Source: Konateibacter massiliensis
GTDB lineage: Bacteria; Bacillota; Clostridia; Lachnospirales; Lachnospiraceae
Reading direction: 5' to 3'
NCBI RefSeq assembly: GCF_900184995.1
Contig: NZ_LT860099.1
Span: forward strand, 1,827,931-1,891,930
DNA: 64,000 nucleotides
The translations under genes were made by a program, and so were the position numbers. The notes beneath the pieces are model-generated. The model saw only the letters and a program-made list of their open reading frames with translations, was not told the origin of the DNA and did not search any database. Shown here one piece after another: positions 34,931 to 43,936 of this stretch. Position 1 is the stretch's first letter. Every line of letters begins with the position of its first letter.

Positions 34931-36124
34931 TTAAGCAATAACAGTAGCAACACGACCTGAACCTACCGTACGTCCACCTTCACGGATAGCGAATGTAAGA
35001 CCCTGATCCATAGCGATTGGATGAATAAGTTCGATTGTCATTTCTACGTTATCACCAGGCATACACATTTCAACACCTGCTGGTAAGTTACAGATACCTG
35101 TTACGTCAGTTGTTCTGAAGTAGAACTGAGGTCTGTAGTTGTTGAAGAAAGGAGTATGACGTCCACCTTCATCTTTTGTTAAAACGTAAACCTGAGCTGT
35201 AAATTTTGTATGGCATTTGATTGAACCTGGTTTAGCAAGAACCTGTCCTCTTTCGATTTCGTCTCTCTGAACACCACGAAGTAATGCACCGATGTTATCA
35301 CCAGCCTGAGCATCATCAAGAAGCTTTCTGAACATTTCGATACCTGTTACAACAACTTTACGTGTCTCTTCTTTGATACCAACGATTTCAACTTCATCTG
35401 ATACGTGAAGCATACCGCGCTCTACTCTACCTGTAGCAACTGTACCACGTCCTGTGATAGAGAAGATATCCTCGATTGGCATTAAGAAAGGCTGATCTGT
35501 TGCTCTAACTGGATCTGGAATCCATGTATCTACTGCTTCCATTAATTCCATAATCTTATCGCCCCATTCTCCGTTAGGATCTTCAAGAGCTTTAAGAGCT
35601 GAACCCTGGATAACTGGTGTGTCATCGCCTGGGAAATCATACTCGCTTAATAAGTCTCTGATTTCCATCTCTACTAATTCAAGTAACTCAGCGTCATCAA
35701 CCATATCACACTTGTTCATGAATACTACGATGTAAGGAACACCAACCTGTCTTGAAAGAAGGATATGCTCTTTTGTCTGAGCCATAACACCGTCTGTAGC
35801 AGCAACAACAAGGATAGCACCATCCATCTGTGCAGCACCAGTGATCATGTTCTTAACGTAGTCAGCATGTCCTGGGCAGTCAACGTGAGCATAGTGTCTG
35901 TTTTCTGTTGAATACTCAACGTGAGAAGTAGAAATTGTGATACCTCTTTCTCTCTCCTCTGGAGCCTTATCGATGTTAGCAAAATCAACTGCTGCGTTTC
36001 CTGCAACTCTTACTGATAAAGTCTTTGTAATTGCAGCTGTTAAAGTTGTCTTACCATGATCAACGTGACCAATGGTTCCGATGTTACAATGCGTTTTATT
36101 TCTCTCAAATTTAGATTTAGCCAT
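34931..36124 (-). CDS. tuf: Elongation factor Tu
   Basis: A 397-residue GTPase that brings aminoacyl-tRNA to the ribosome. The G1 motif GHVDHGKT (19-26), G3 DCPGH, G4 NKCD and G5 SALKA are intact, and domains 2 and 3 are complete to VATVIA. AGGAGG stands before the ATG. It is the last gene of the str operon (rpsL-rpsG-fusA-tuf) but also has a strong promoter of its own in the 166-bp gap after fusA, as expected for so abundant a protein. Confidence 0.99.
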   Translation of the reverse strand: MAKSKFERNKTHCNIGTIGHVDHGKTTLTAAITKTLSVRVAGNAAVDFANIDKAPEERERGITISTSHVEYSTENRHYAHVDCPGHADYVKNMITGAAQMDGAILVVAATDGVMAQTKEHILLSRQVGVPYIVVFMNKCDMVDDAELLELVEMEIRDLLSEYDFPGDDTPVIQGSALKALEDPNGEWGDKIMELMEAVDTWIPDPVRATDQPFLMPIEDIFSITGRGTVATGRVERGMLHVSDEVEIVGIKEETRKVVVTGIEMFRKLLDDAQAGDNIGALLRGVQRDEIERGQVLAKPGSIKCHTKFTAQVYVLTKDEGGRHTPFFNNYRPQFYFRTTDVTGICNLPAGVEMCMPGDNVEMTIELIHPIAMDQGLTFAIREGGRTVGSGRVATVIA

Positions 36125-36209
36125 TTTTAAAATGTCCTCCTTATAAATATATGTGCCCTTTTGGGCATTATTTTTTAGTTTTAATCTATCAACAAATAGG
36201 CTATCTTAA

Positions 36210-36238
36210 ATTATATTTCAAATTCAAGATATTTTCAA
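36210..36238 (-). promoter_or_regulatory. tuf internal promoter
   Basis: Minus strand: TTGAAA (36233-36238), 17 bases, TATAAT (36210-36215). AAATAGGCT (36195-36203) and AGCCTATTT (36238-36246) flank it as an inverted repeat. The leader also has a small TGCCC-TTTT-GGGCA hairpin. Confidence 0.8.
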
Positions 36239-36290
36239 GCCTATTTTATTAATTTTACACAGTTATTTCTAGCTTTGACAAATCCTGCTA

Positions 36291-38408
36291 TTATTTTACA
36301 CGATTCGAAATAATTTTTTCCTGAACTGACTTCGGAACCTGCTCATATTTATCAAAGAACATTGAGTAGTTTCCACGTCCCTGAGTCTTGGAACGTAAGT
36401 CTGTCGCGTATCCGAACATCTCTGACAATGGAACGAAAGCCTTGATCAGCTTTCCGCCGCCGATGTCTTCCATACCTTCAATACGTCCACGGCGGGAATT
36501 GATATCACCAATTACATCACCCATGTACTCTTCCGGCATAGTTACTTCTACTCTCATGATTGGCTCAAGAATTACTGCTCCACCCTTGTTCATTGCATCC
36601 TTGAATGCTAAGGAACCGGCAATGTGGAATGCCATCTCACTTGAATCGACTTCATGGTAGGAACCGTCATAAACAACAGCTTTGATACCTAATACAGGGA
36701 AGCCTGCAAGGATACCAGCCTTAGATGCCTCTTCGATACCTTCACCAACTGCTGGGATGTATTCCTTCGGAATAGAACCACCAACAACCTCAGATTCAAA
36801 CTTGAATACTTCTTCTGCGTTTGCATCCATAGGCTCAAAACGAACCTTACAATGTCCGTACTGTCCACGTCCACCAGACTGTTTTGCATACTTACTGTCT
36901 ACTTCAACAATCTTTGTAAAGCTTTCCTTGTAAGCAACCTGAGGAGCACCTACGTTAGCCTCTACCTTGAACTCACGAAGAAGTCTGTCTACGATAATTT
37001 CAAGATGCAGCTCACCCATACCTGCAATGATAGTCTGTCCTGTTTCCTGATCTGTATGAGCTCTGAAAGTAGGATCTTCCTCTGCAAGTTTTGCTAAGGC
37101 TTCACCCATCTTGCCCTGACCAGCTTTTGTCTTAGGCTCAATAGCCAATTCGATAACTGGTTCTGGGAATTCCATGGACTCAAGGATAACTGGATGCTGC
37201 TCATCACAAATTGTATCACCGGTAGTCGTAAACTTAAAGCCTACAGCCGCCGCGATATCTCCTGAATATACTTTACTCAGTTCTTCTCTCTTGTTAGCAT
37301 GCATCTGAAGAATACGTCCAACACGCTCTTTCTTGCCCTTTGTTGCATTTAATACATAAGAACCTGAGTTCAATGTACCGGAGTAAACTCTAAAGAATGC
37401 AAGCTTACCAACAAATGGATCAGCCATAATCTTAAATGCCAAAGCAGAGAAAGGCTCTTCATCTGATGAATGTCTTACTACTTCATTTCCGTCCATATCA
37501 GTACCATCAATAGCAGGGATGTCTGTAGGTGCCGGCATAAACATAAGAATTGCATCAAGAAGTTTTTGAACACCTTTATTTTTGTAAGCAGAACCACAGC
37601 AAACAGGGATTGCTTTACATTCGCAAGTACCCTTTCTTAATGTTGCCTTTAATTCTTCTTCAGAAGGTTCTTCTCCTTCTAAATACATCATCATTAAGTC
37701 ATCGTCTAACTCACAGATTTTTTCAACTAATTCTGCTCTGTATAACTCTGCATCATCTTTCATGTCATCCGGTATTGAAGTTACGCTAATATCATCACCT
37801 TTGTCATCATTGTAGATATAAGCCTTCATTTCAAACAAATCAATGATTCCTTTGAATTCATCTTCTTTACCGATTGGCAGCTGAATAACGATTGTGTTCT
37901 TGCCTAATCTTGTTTTAATCTGTTCCACTACACTGTAAAAATTTGCACCTAAAATGTCCATCTTATTAACAAATGCCATTCTTGGTACATTATAAGTGTC
38001 AGCCTGACGCCATACATTTTCAGACTGAGGTTCTACTCCACCTTTTGCACAGAATACACCTACTGCGCCGTCAAGTACACGGAGTGATCTCTCAACCTCA
38101 ACTGTAAAGTCAACGTGTCCCGGTGTATCAATGATATTAATACGATGCTCTAAAGCGCCCGGCATAGCCTGTGCTTCCTGTTGCATTGTCCAGTGACATG
38201 TTGTAGCGGCTGAAGTAATGGTAATACCTCTTTCCTGTTCCTGCTCCATCCAGTCCATAGTTGCAGTACCTTCATGAGTATCACCAATTTTATAGTTAAC
38301 ACCGGTATAATAAAGAATACGTTCTGTTGTTGTAGTCTTTCCGGCATCAATATGGGCCATAATACCGATGTTTCTAGTTCGCTCTAATGGATATTCTCTT
38401 CCAGCCAA
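36291..38408 (-). CDS. fusA: Elongation factor G
   Basis: A 705-residue translocase GTPase. I start it at TTG 38406-38408, giving (M)[14 protein letters not shown], because AAGGAGG stands at the right distance and relatives begin exactly there; a longer reading from 38447 has no ribosome site. GTPase motifs: AHIDAGKT (18-25), DTPGHVDF and NKMD. Domain IV loop and domain V ([19 protein letters not shown]) are complete. The rare start codon may moderate translation relative to rpsG. Two stem-loops lie between rpsG and fusA. Confidence 0.97.
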   Translation of the reverse strand: MAGREYPLERTRNIGIMAHIDAGKTTTTERILYYTGVNYKIGDTHEGTATMDWMEQEQERGITITSAATTCHWTMQQEAQAMPGALEHRINIIDTPGHVDFTVEVERSLRVLDGAVGVFCAKGGVEPQSENVWRQADTYNVPRMAFVNKMDILGANFYSVVEQIKTRLGKNTIVIQLPIGKEDEFKGIIDLFEMKAYIYNDDKGDDISVTSIPDDMKDDAELYRAELVEKICELDDDLMMMYLEGEEPSEEELKATLRKGTCECKAIPVCCGSAYKNKGVQKLLDAILMFMPAPTDIPAIDGTDMDGNEVVRHSSDEEPFSALAFKIMADPFVGKLAFFRVYSGTLNSGSYVLNATKGKKERVGRILQMHANKREELSKVYSGDIAAAVGFKFTTTGDTICDEQHPVILESMEFPEPVIELAIEPKTKAGQGKMGEALAKLAEEDPTFRAHTDQETGQTIIAGMGELHLEIIVDRLLREFKVEANVGAPQVAYKESFTKIVEVDSKYAKQSGGRGQYGHCKVRFEPMDANAEEVFKFESEVVGGSIPKEYIPAVGEGIEEASKAGILAGFPVLGIKAVVYDGSYHEVDSSEMAFHIAGSLAFKDAMNKGGAVILEPIMRVEVTMPEEYMGDVIGDINSRRGRIEGMEDIGGGKLIKAFVPLSEMFGYATDLRSKTQGRGNYSMFFDKYEQVPKSVQEKIISNRVK

Positions 38409-38447
38409 CGGATTTTCCTCCTTACTTCTTCTTAAAAATTGTTTCAA

Positions 38448-38506
38448 ACAAGTGAAGCAATCATTACTTCACTTGTTCTTATCACAAAGAGTGCATTTAC
38501 ACTCTT
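38448..38506 (-). promoter_or_regulatory. Two stem-loops between rpsG and fusA
   Basis: ACAAGTGAAG (38448-38457) pairs with CTTCACTTGT (38467-38476), and AAGAGTG (38487-38493) with CACTCTT (38500-38506). Neither has a good T-tract on the minus strand. They may be processing sites or mRNA structures that set fusA expression. Confidence 0.5.
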
Positions 38507-38545
38507 ATTTTATACAAAAATTGTATAATGTTTTTGGAAAAAAGA

Positions 38546-39016
38546 TTAGAATCTGTAATGTGCAAAAGCCTTATTTGCCTCTGCCATTTTGTGCATATCT
38601 TCTTTCTTCTTAACAGATGCTCCAGTGTTGTTAGCAGCATCTAAGATTTCATTTGCCAATCTTTCTTCCTGAGTCTTCTCACCTCTTGCGCGTGAGTAAG
38701 TTGTAATCCAACGAAGCGCTAACGCTTGTCTTCTGTCAGGTCTTACTTCGATTGGTACCTGATAAGTTGCTCCACCGATACGTCTTGCCTTTACTTCAAG
38801 TACTGGCATGATGTTATTCATAGCTTCTTCAAAAACATCAAGAGCTGGTCTCTCTGTCTTTCCTGCAACTCTTTCAAAAGCTCCGTATACAATTTTCTGC
38901 GCTACACCTCTCTTACCATCTAACATAATGTTATTGATAAGCTTGGTAACTACTTTGTTATTGTATAATGGATCTGCTAATACGTCTCTTTTTTGAGTAT
39001 GTCCTTTACGTGGCAC
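38546..39016 (-). CDS. rpsG: 30S ribosomal protein S7
   Basis: A 156-residue primary 16S rRNA-binding protein that nucleates assembly of the 30S head. [36 protein letters not shown] and [14 protein letters not shown] are family signatures, and the end [11 protein letters not shown] is complete. The start is GTG at 39014-39016 with GGAGGG upstream. In other bacteria S7 controls the str operon by binding its mRNA; the 178-bp rpsL-rpsG gap here is long enough for such a site, but I cannot identify it. Confidence 0.98.
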   Translation of the reverse strand: MPRKGHTQKRDVLADPLYNNKVVTKLINNIMLDGKRGVAQKIVYGAFERVAGKTERPALDVFEEAMNNIMPVLEVKARRIGGATYQVPIEVRPDRRQALALRWITTYSRARGEKTQEERLANEILDAANNTGASVKKKEDMHKMAEANKAFAHYRF

Positions 39017-39194
39017 GGTACTTCCCTCCTTAATTCATGCTTGTTATTCAACAAGGTTTTTAATTAAATCATCGGTACTCACATGTGTCGTTCTACTGTG
39101 TTCGCGCTCGGTACTTCTATATATATATCCTGCAACCTACAGGGTAATGCTAGAATGCCGGCACTTAATAGTTCTGTTTGTGATTACAATAATT

Positions 39195-39614
39195 CTATTT
39201 AGCGGCTTTTGGTCTCTTAGCTCCGTATTTGGAACGAGCCTGTCTTCTGTTAGCAACACCTGCTGTATCAAGTGTACCTCTAACGATATGATATCTTGTA
39301 CCTGGTAAATCTTTTACTCTACCACCTCTGATAAGTACAACACTATGCTCCTGAAGGTTATGTCCTTCACCTGGAATATAGCTTGTTACTTCGATACCAT
39401 TTGACAAACGAACTCTGGCAATCTTTCTAAGAGCTGAGTTAGGTTTCTTAGGAGTAGCTGTCTTAACTGCTGTACAAACACCTCTTTTTTGTGGTGCTGA
39501 AATATCAGTGGACTTCTTTCTCAAAGAGTTGTAACCCTTCTGAAGAGCCGGTGCTGTTGATTTCTTTTCTGATGTCTGTCTTCCTTTTCTTACTAACTGA
39601 TTAAATGTTGGCAT
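39195..39614 (-). CDS. rpsL: 30S ribosomal protein S12
   Basis: A 139-residue decoding-centre protein. The start is ATG 39612-39614 ([11 protein letters not shown]) eight bases after AGGAGG; an in-frame GTG nine bases upstream overlaps the ribosome site and is unlikely. The streptomycin-contact lysines are present in [11 protein letters not shown] and RVKDLPG, so the allele looks streptomycin-sensitive. First gene of the str operon, with a consensus promoter at 39704-39732. Confidence 0.98.
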   Translation of the reverse strand: MPTFNQLVRKGRQTSEKKSTAPALQKGYNSLRKKSTDISAPQKRGVCTAVKTATPKKPNSALRKIARVRLSNGIEVTSYIPGEGHNLQEHSVVLIRGGRVKDLPGTRYHIVRGTLDTAGVANRRQARSKYGAKRPKAAK

Positions 39615-39671
39615 TCTTTTCACCTCCTGTGATTTTCTTCTGCGGTTGCTGTTTATTCAGCTTAAATGCGC

Positions 39672-39693
39672 GCATAAAGAAACCACTTTATGC
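39672..39693 (-). promoter_or_regulatory. Leader hairpin of the str operon
   Basis: GCATAAAG (39672-39679) pairs with CTTTATGC (39686-39693). It stands near the 5' end of the rpsL transcript and has no T-tract, so stabilisation or protein binding is more likely than termination. Confidence 0.5.
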
Positions 39694-39703
39694 ATGCTAA
39701 TCT

Positions 39704-39732
39704 AGTATAAAGTTTTCTTTGCCCGCTGTCAA
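39704..39732 (-). promoter_or_regulatory. str operon promoter
   Basis: Minus strand: TTGACA (39727-39732), 17 bases, TATACT (39704-39709). Confidence 0.88.
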
Positions 39733-39763
39733 GTTATTTATTTTAAAAACAATAAATTTTTCA

Positions 39764-40747
39764 TCAGTTATTTGCTAGTTCCTCAAATATTTCTAACACA
39801 TTTTTGTCAAAATTAATTTCTTCTTTTCTGATCTTGTCCCTATAATGTTCGAATTGTTTTGTATGCTCATCAAAATTCTGAAAAATATCCTTTATCAACT
39901 CAATAATTTGGGGGGCACTCTGAGCGATATCTTCAAATTTATATTCCTCCGGTATTGAAACATCCTCATAATATGCCGCACTGCCCGCCTTATTTGTTAT
40001 AATACAGCATCCCCTGAGAGCTGCTTCGCGAGGAATTCTATCTTTACCCGGATGATTTCCAAAATCAACATAAACCTTTGAAGCATCCATTAAGTTAGCC
40101 ACTTGCTTAGGAGTCATATTCTGGATAGGCAACCATGTTATGCCAGAAGCTTGTCCTATTAAATACAAGACCTTTTCCAGACCCTTCTTGGGGTTAAATA
40201 AACAATAATTATTTCTGACAGACGCTTTCTTTTCTTCCTCAAAATCCATTCTTAAATAATCGGACAGGTAATAAATCTTATTTTCCTCTATATTCAGCCG
40301 TTTCATTACAAAGTCCTTCGCATAATAGGACTGAACAAAGTGCAAAAGTTCTTCATCCCCAAGTCCAAATACATCAATAAATTCTTCATTCCTTAAATCC
40401 TTTTGATACATAAGTTGAATGTTATCATAGTAATTGTCTACGCTTAACCACCATATTATCTTTTTACTTTGCGGTAGATAAAAAATCAATTCTACTGCCA
40501 CTTCAGGCATAATTACAATTGCCTCTTCATCATTTGCTTCCTCAAGGGATAATGTATAAAGATTGTTATAAACTTCATAATTTGGATGTACCGGCTCCGT
40601 AGTTTCCACATTCTCTGCTTTATTAGCATAGTAAAGCATCTTAGCATTATAACCAAATTTATTTAGCTTAAAACAAAGCTGATGCAATAATTCCGGCCCA
40701 CCGCTTGCAATACAAGATGGTGCTGCAACAAATATTCGCTTTTTCAT
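39764..40747 (-). CDS. Glycosyltransferase-like protein (GT-B type), role unknown
   Basis: A 327-residue cytoplasmic protein. I start at ATG 40745-40747 (MKKRIFVAAPSC), six to seven bases after AAAGGTG; a GTG three codons upstream is possible. The N-terminal half begins with SGGPELLHQLCFKL, a glycosyltransferase-style acceptor loop. The C-terminal half has VYVDFGNHPGKDRIPREAALRGCCIITNKAGSA spread over about 230-265, which matches the donor-site region of GT-B enzymes that handle rhamnan or similar glycans. A glutamate in PREAA could be the catalytic acid-binding residue. It stands alone between a sugar kinase and the str operon. Confident that it is GT-B-like, not of the substrate. Confidence 0.6.
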   Translation of the reverse strand: MKKRIFVAAPSCIASGGPELLHQLCFKLNKFGYNAKMLYYANKAENVETTEPVHPNYEVYNNLYTLSLEEANDEEAIVIMPEVAVELIFYLPQSKKIIWWLSVDNYYDNIQLMYQKDLRNEEFIDVFGLGDEELLHFVQSYYAKDFVMKRLNIEENKIYYLSDYLRMDFEEEKKASVRNNYCLFNPKKGLEKVLYLIGQASGITWLPIQNMTPKQVANLMDASKVYVDFGNHPGKDRIPREAALRGCCIITNKAGSAAYYEDVSIPEEYKFEDIAQSAPQIIELIKDIFQNFDEHTKQFEHYRDKIRKEEINFDKNVLEIFEELANN

Positions 40748-40809
40748 AATATTCACCTTTCTCCTTTACAAACAAAATAAGGCCGCAAGCAGCTTCTCTT
40801 GTCATGCAT

Positions 40810-40849
40810 AAAATCAATAAGCATATCATTCGATATGCTTATTGATTTT
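40810..40849. terminator. Perfect 18-bp stem-loop after the sugar kinase
   Basis: AAAATCAATAAGCATATC (40810-40827) and GATATGCTTATTGATTTT (40832-40849) pair perfectly around ATTC. It can end the kinase transcript on the minus strand. It also forms the 5' end of the transcript starting from the -10 box immediately upstream (40850-40855). Confidence 0.75.
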
Positions 40850-40858
40850 ATTATACCA
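40850..40858 (-). promoter_or_regulatory. Extended -10 promoter for the 39764 gene
   Basis: Minus strand TGGTATAAT (-10 at 40850-40855) with no clear -35. The start point would fall within the 18-bp palindrome. Confidence 0.55.
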
Positions 40859-40893
40859 TAAATACTAAGGTTGCTACTGTTTATTATAAAAAA

Positions 40894-41922
40894 TTAACGA
40901 TTCATCTCACTCTGTTCACCGATGTTCTTATGGCTGTCAATAATTTTATTCAGCTCCTTCAAATCGGTGGACGGCAAATCTCCTGATATCGTGTTCTTTA
41001 CCGCACTTGCGGCGTTGCCGTATTCGAGTGCCTTCTGGCAGTCATCATATTGAAGCAGACCATACAGCGCTCCCGCAACATAGGCGTCACCGCTTCCGAT
41101 ACGGTCTACAACTTCTATGTTTTCATACGCAGGCTCTTCATAGTACTTATCCGCCTTTGCATCATAGATTGTGGATGAGAAGTTATGTTTCTTAGGGCTG
41201 ATTACCTTTCGCTCGGTAGATGCCACCACAGATATATTGTAATCTTTCGTAAATTCCTTCATCATTGCCTTTAAATCGCCTGATTTTTTAAACGTTCTCC
41301 TCGCAGTCTCTTCCGAAACAAACAGGATATCTACATACGGAAGTACTTCTTCAATATATTCCTTTGCTTCAGCTTCTGTCCATAGGTTTGCACGAAAATT
41401 GACATCAAAGGAAATCATTGCCCCTGCTTTCTTAAATCTCTTAATCATTTCCAATGCCACATCTCTCGACTGTTGGGATAATGCAAGGGTAATTCCGCTT
41501 GTGTGGAACAGTCTTGTGCTTTCATATGCACTGTCCGGTATCTCTTCCAATCGAATCGAGTTGATCGAGGTATATTTTCTGTCATACACAACCGATGCCT
41601 TTCGCGGATAAGCTCCGTTTTCATAATAATAGATGCCAAGACGCGCTTCCTTGCTCTCATCATAAATAAGATAATCATCACTCACATCACAGAAACGGAT
41701 TCTGTTTTTTGCATATGTTCCGATTTCGGTCGCCGGTATCTTGGAAATAATACCTGTCCTAAGCCCTAGAAGTGAAATTCCTGAAACAACATTAAGCTCT
41801 GCTCCGCCCACACATTTTTGAAAGGAGTCCCCTCTGACAATTCTCTCGTTATCCGGTGCTGATAATCTTAGTAAAATCTCTCCCAATGCCAATGCATCAA
41901 ATTCCTTTTCTTTTGAACTCAT
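40894..41922 (-). CDS. PfkB-family sugar kinase, 2-keto-3-deoxygluconate kinase-like
   Basis: A 342-residue ribokinase-family enzyme. The start is ATG 41920-41922 (MSSKEKEFDALALGEILL), after AGAAGGAG; a longer reading runs into the promoter. ALGEILLRLSAP with GGAELNVVSGISLLG is the substrate-binding start seen in KdgK-type kinases, SFDVNFRANLW is the mid-protein signature, and DRIGSGDAYVAGAL is the PfkB signature with the catalytic Asp. It probably phosphorylates 2-keto-3-deoxygluconate or a related sugar acid from uronate breakdown. The aldolase that would follow is not here. A consensus promoter and operator-like repeats suggest tight control. Substrate is inference. Confidence 0.8.
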   Translation of the reverse strand: MSSKEKEFDALALGEILLRLSAPDNERIVRGDSFQKCVGGAELNVVSGISLLGLRTGIISKIPATEIGTYAKNRIRFCDVSDDYLIYDESKEARLGIYYYENGAYPRKASVVYDRKYTSINSIRLEEIPDSAYESTRLFHTSGITLALSQQSRDVALEMIKRFKKAGAMISFDVNFRANLWTEAEAKEYIEEVLPYVDILFVSEETARRTFKKSGDLKAMMKEFTKDYNISVVASTERKVISPKKHNFSSTIYDAKADKYYEEPAYENIEVVDRIGSGDAYVAGALYGLLQYDDCQKALEYGNAASAVKNTISGDLPSTDLKELNKIIDSHKNIGEQSEMNR

Positions 41923-41947
41923 AAAATCTCTCCTTCTCCCAAAGCAA

Positions 41948-41992
41948 ATATTGCGGTACAATTCGCACATGCTTCGTTTCATATTGCGGAAC
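41948..41992 (-). promoter_or_regulatory. Candidate operator repeats of the sugar kinase gene
   Basis: ATATTGCGG occurs at 41948-41956 and 41981-41989, exactly 33 bp (three helical turns) apart. The second copy is part of a dyad GTTTC-N7-GGAAC (41976-41992). Both lie in the leader between the promoter and the start codon. This would suit an IclR/KdgR- or GntR-type repressor. Confidence 0.5.
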
Positions 41993-42021
41993 TCGTTTTG
42001 TAATATGATACTTATAATAAA

Positions 42022-42050
42022 ATTATAAAATGTTATACCGCATATGTCAA
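42022..42050 (-). promoter_or_regulatory. Consensus sigma-A promoter of the sugar kinase gene
   Basis: Minus strand: TTGACA (42045-42050), 17 bases, TATAAT (42022-42027): a full match at both boxes. Confidence 0.92.
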
Positions 42051-42082
42051 GGAACAAAAAATTAACAATCTTTCCTATCTAT

Positions 42083-42106
42083 AAGAAAGTGTGAGGTGTG
42101 CATGAT
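42083..42106. repeat. Short remnant of the dispersed palindromic element
   Basis: AAGAAAGTGTGAG followed directly by GTGTGCATGAT joins the two ends of the element seen in full at 48299-48380, with the middle deleted. It abuts the oppA terminator, as the full copies abut other terminators. Confidence 0.55.
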
Positions 42107-42144
42107 ATAAAAAAGGGACAAGACCCCTGAGGAATCTTGCCCAC
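42107..42144 (-). terminator. oppA terminator
   Basis: Minus strand: GGGCAAGA (42135-42142) pairs with TCTTGTCCC (42115-42123), followed by six Ts and ATATC. Confidence 0.88.
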
Positions 42145-42169
42145 TCTTTTTATATCAACTATATTTTAA

Positions 42170-43864
42170 TTATTCTGCAATATCTGCATACATGAAGTAC
42201 CAGTATCCATAAGCTGAATGCCACATTCCTGTGATATTTGAGCTCTGTAACCAGAAGTCATTATAATATGCAATCGGAATGCATCCCGCATCGTTCATGA
42301 TAGTATCTTCTGCTGTATGAAGTGCTGCTGATCTCTCTGCAGGATCTAATGCTATCGCTGCTGCATCAAATGCTGCATCAAAGTCTGCACTTACATAGTT
42401 ACCATCGTTATTTCCGTTTGTACTGTAGAAAACATTAAGCATGTTAGACGGATCGCTGTAATCTCCAACCCAGCCGTTACGTGCGACTTCATAGTCACCG
42501 GAACGACGCATCGGTGTAAAGCTTGACCACTCAACGATATTTACTTCAAGAGTAACTCCAAGCTCAGCCCAAGCCTGCTGTAAATACTCAGCTACTACTT
42601 TATGATATGCTGTATCATTTGTTGTATAAGTGATAGTTGGGAAACCTTCGCCGTTTGGATATCCAGCATCTGCAAGAATCTGCTTCGCCTGCTCAAGGTT
42701 TGCATCAAAATTTGCTGTATCAATATATGGCTTTCCGCCATTTGCGTTCTCACTGAAATCGCCGCCTGCCGGATCACTCCAGCCCGGTCCGAATAAGCTG
42801 CCTGCTGCTGTGTAAGTTCCCTGCATCAATGTGCCTGCAACATACTCACGATCAATTGCAAGACTTAAAGCCTTACGAACTTCAGCATTGTCAAATGGTG
42901 CTACCTCAGCGTTTAAGTTTACATAGTAGGTTCCGATAATCGGCTCTACATGGAATTCCTCATTTCCTTCAAGGCTTGGGATTTCTTCTGTAGGAACGTC
43001 TTTAATCATGGAAACATCACCTGTTTGGTATGCACTGTAAGCTGCATTACTGTCTTCCATTAAAACGAATTTAACTGCATCTAATTTAACTGCATCAGCA
43101 TTCCAATAGTTAGGGTTCTTGCTGAATGTGATATGAGAACCTGGTACCCACTCAGTCACATATAATGGACCGTTTGAAACATAAGTTTCAGGAGCGGTTG
43201 CCCATGCATCACCGTTTGTCTCAATTGTAGCCTGCTGAACAGGGCTTAATGTTGCAAATGCTGCAATACTGTCAAAGTAAGGGCAAGCTGCTGAAAGCTC
43301 TACTACAAAAGTCTTGTCATCCGGAGCTGATACTGCTAATGCATCAAGATCTCCATTGATTGCTTCTTCATAACCCTTTACCATGCTAAGAACTGTCTCA
43401 GCATAAGGAGCTGCAACAAGTGGATCACATACACGTTTCCAGCTATAAACGAAATCGTTTGCTGTCAAGTCTGTGCCGTCTGACCATTTTAATCCGTCAC
43501 GAAGGTGGAATGTCCATGTGAGACCATCTTCTGATGTCTCCCAAGTCTCAGCCTGGCCCGGTGCAATGTTTCCGTCCTGATCTACTGTAAGTAAGCACTC
43601 AAAAGCATGTAAAATCATATTTCCGCCGTCAACTGCGGAATTCAATGCCGGGTCAATTGTCTCTGGATCCGGTCCAATCTGAACTGATAACACTTTTCCG
43701 CCTGTTGCAGCAGTGTCCTCCGCCTGAGCGTCCTGATTACCAGTAGTTGTCTCTGTCGTTGTGCTTCCGTTTTCTGCTGTGGTGCCGTTACTTGAAGAAC
43801 CACAAGCTGTTAAGCCGGCTACCATTGTCATAGCCAATGCAACTGCTAAAAACTTTTTTTTCAT
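42170..43864 (-). CDS. oppA: Oligopeptide ABC transporter substrate-binding lipoprotein
   Basis: A 564-residue lipoprotein of the SBP_bac_5 family. The signal peptide ends in LTAC with lipid-bearing Cys21, followed by a Ser/Thr/Gly-rich linker. The mature domain begins LSVQIGPDPETIDPAL and has WTFHLRDGLKWSDGT with ANDFVYSWKRV, the standard family block. It should capture peptides outside the membrane and hand them to OppBC. It is encoded last in the operon, 73 bp after oppF, and a small CTACC-TCTC-GGTAG hairpin in this gap (43905-43918) may favour separate, higher accumulation of oppA RNA. Confidence 0.95.
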   Translation of the reverse strand: MKKKFLAVALAMTMVAGLTACGSSSNGTTAENGSTTTETTTGNQDAQAEDTAATGGKVLSVQIGPDPETIDPALNSAVDGGNMILHAFECLLTVDQDGNIAPGQAETWETSEDGLTWTFHLRDGLKWSDGTDLTANDFVYSWKRVCDPLVAAPYAETVLSMVKGYEEAINGDLDALAVSAPDDKTFVVELSAACPYFDSIAAFATLSPVQQATIETNGDAWATAPETYVSNGPLYVTEWVPGSHITFSKNPNYWNADAVKLDAVKFVLMEDSNAAYSAYQTGDVSMIKDVPTEEIPSLEGNEEFHVEPIIGTYYVNLNAEVAPFDNAEVRKALSLAIDREYVAGTLMQGTYTAAGSLFGPGWSDPAGGDFSENANGGKPYIDTANFDANLEQAKQILADAGYPNGEGFPTITYTTNDTAYHKVVAEYLQQAWAELGVTLEVNIVEWSSFTPMRRSGDYEVARNGWVGDYSDPSNMLNVFYSTNGNNDGNYVSADFDAAFDAAAIALDPAERSAALHTAEDTIMNDAGCIPIAYYNDFWLQSSNITGMWHSAYGYWYFMYADIAE

Positions 43865-43904
43865 AAATACGCCTCCTAAAATTTTATTTTTTATCTATGC
43901 ATAA

Positions 43905-43918
43905 CTACCTCTCGGTAG
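43905..43918 (-). promoter_or_regulatory. Small hairpin between oppF and oppA
   Basis: CTACC and GGTAG pair around TCTC. It lacks a T-tract. Possible RNA-processing or stabilising element raising oppA expression over the membrane genes. Confidence 0.4.
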
Positions 43919-43936
43919 GAATTGCTGAGATTAATA

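Noticed and set aside
36195-36246. Operator around the tuf promoter (AAATAGGCT / AGCCTATTT)
   Set aside because: The arms are 9 bp and 34 bp apart in AT-rich DNA; plausible but too weak to list as a separate site.
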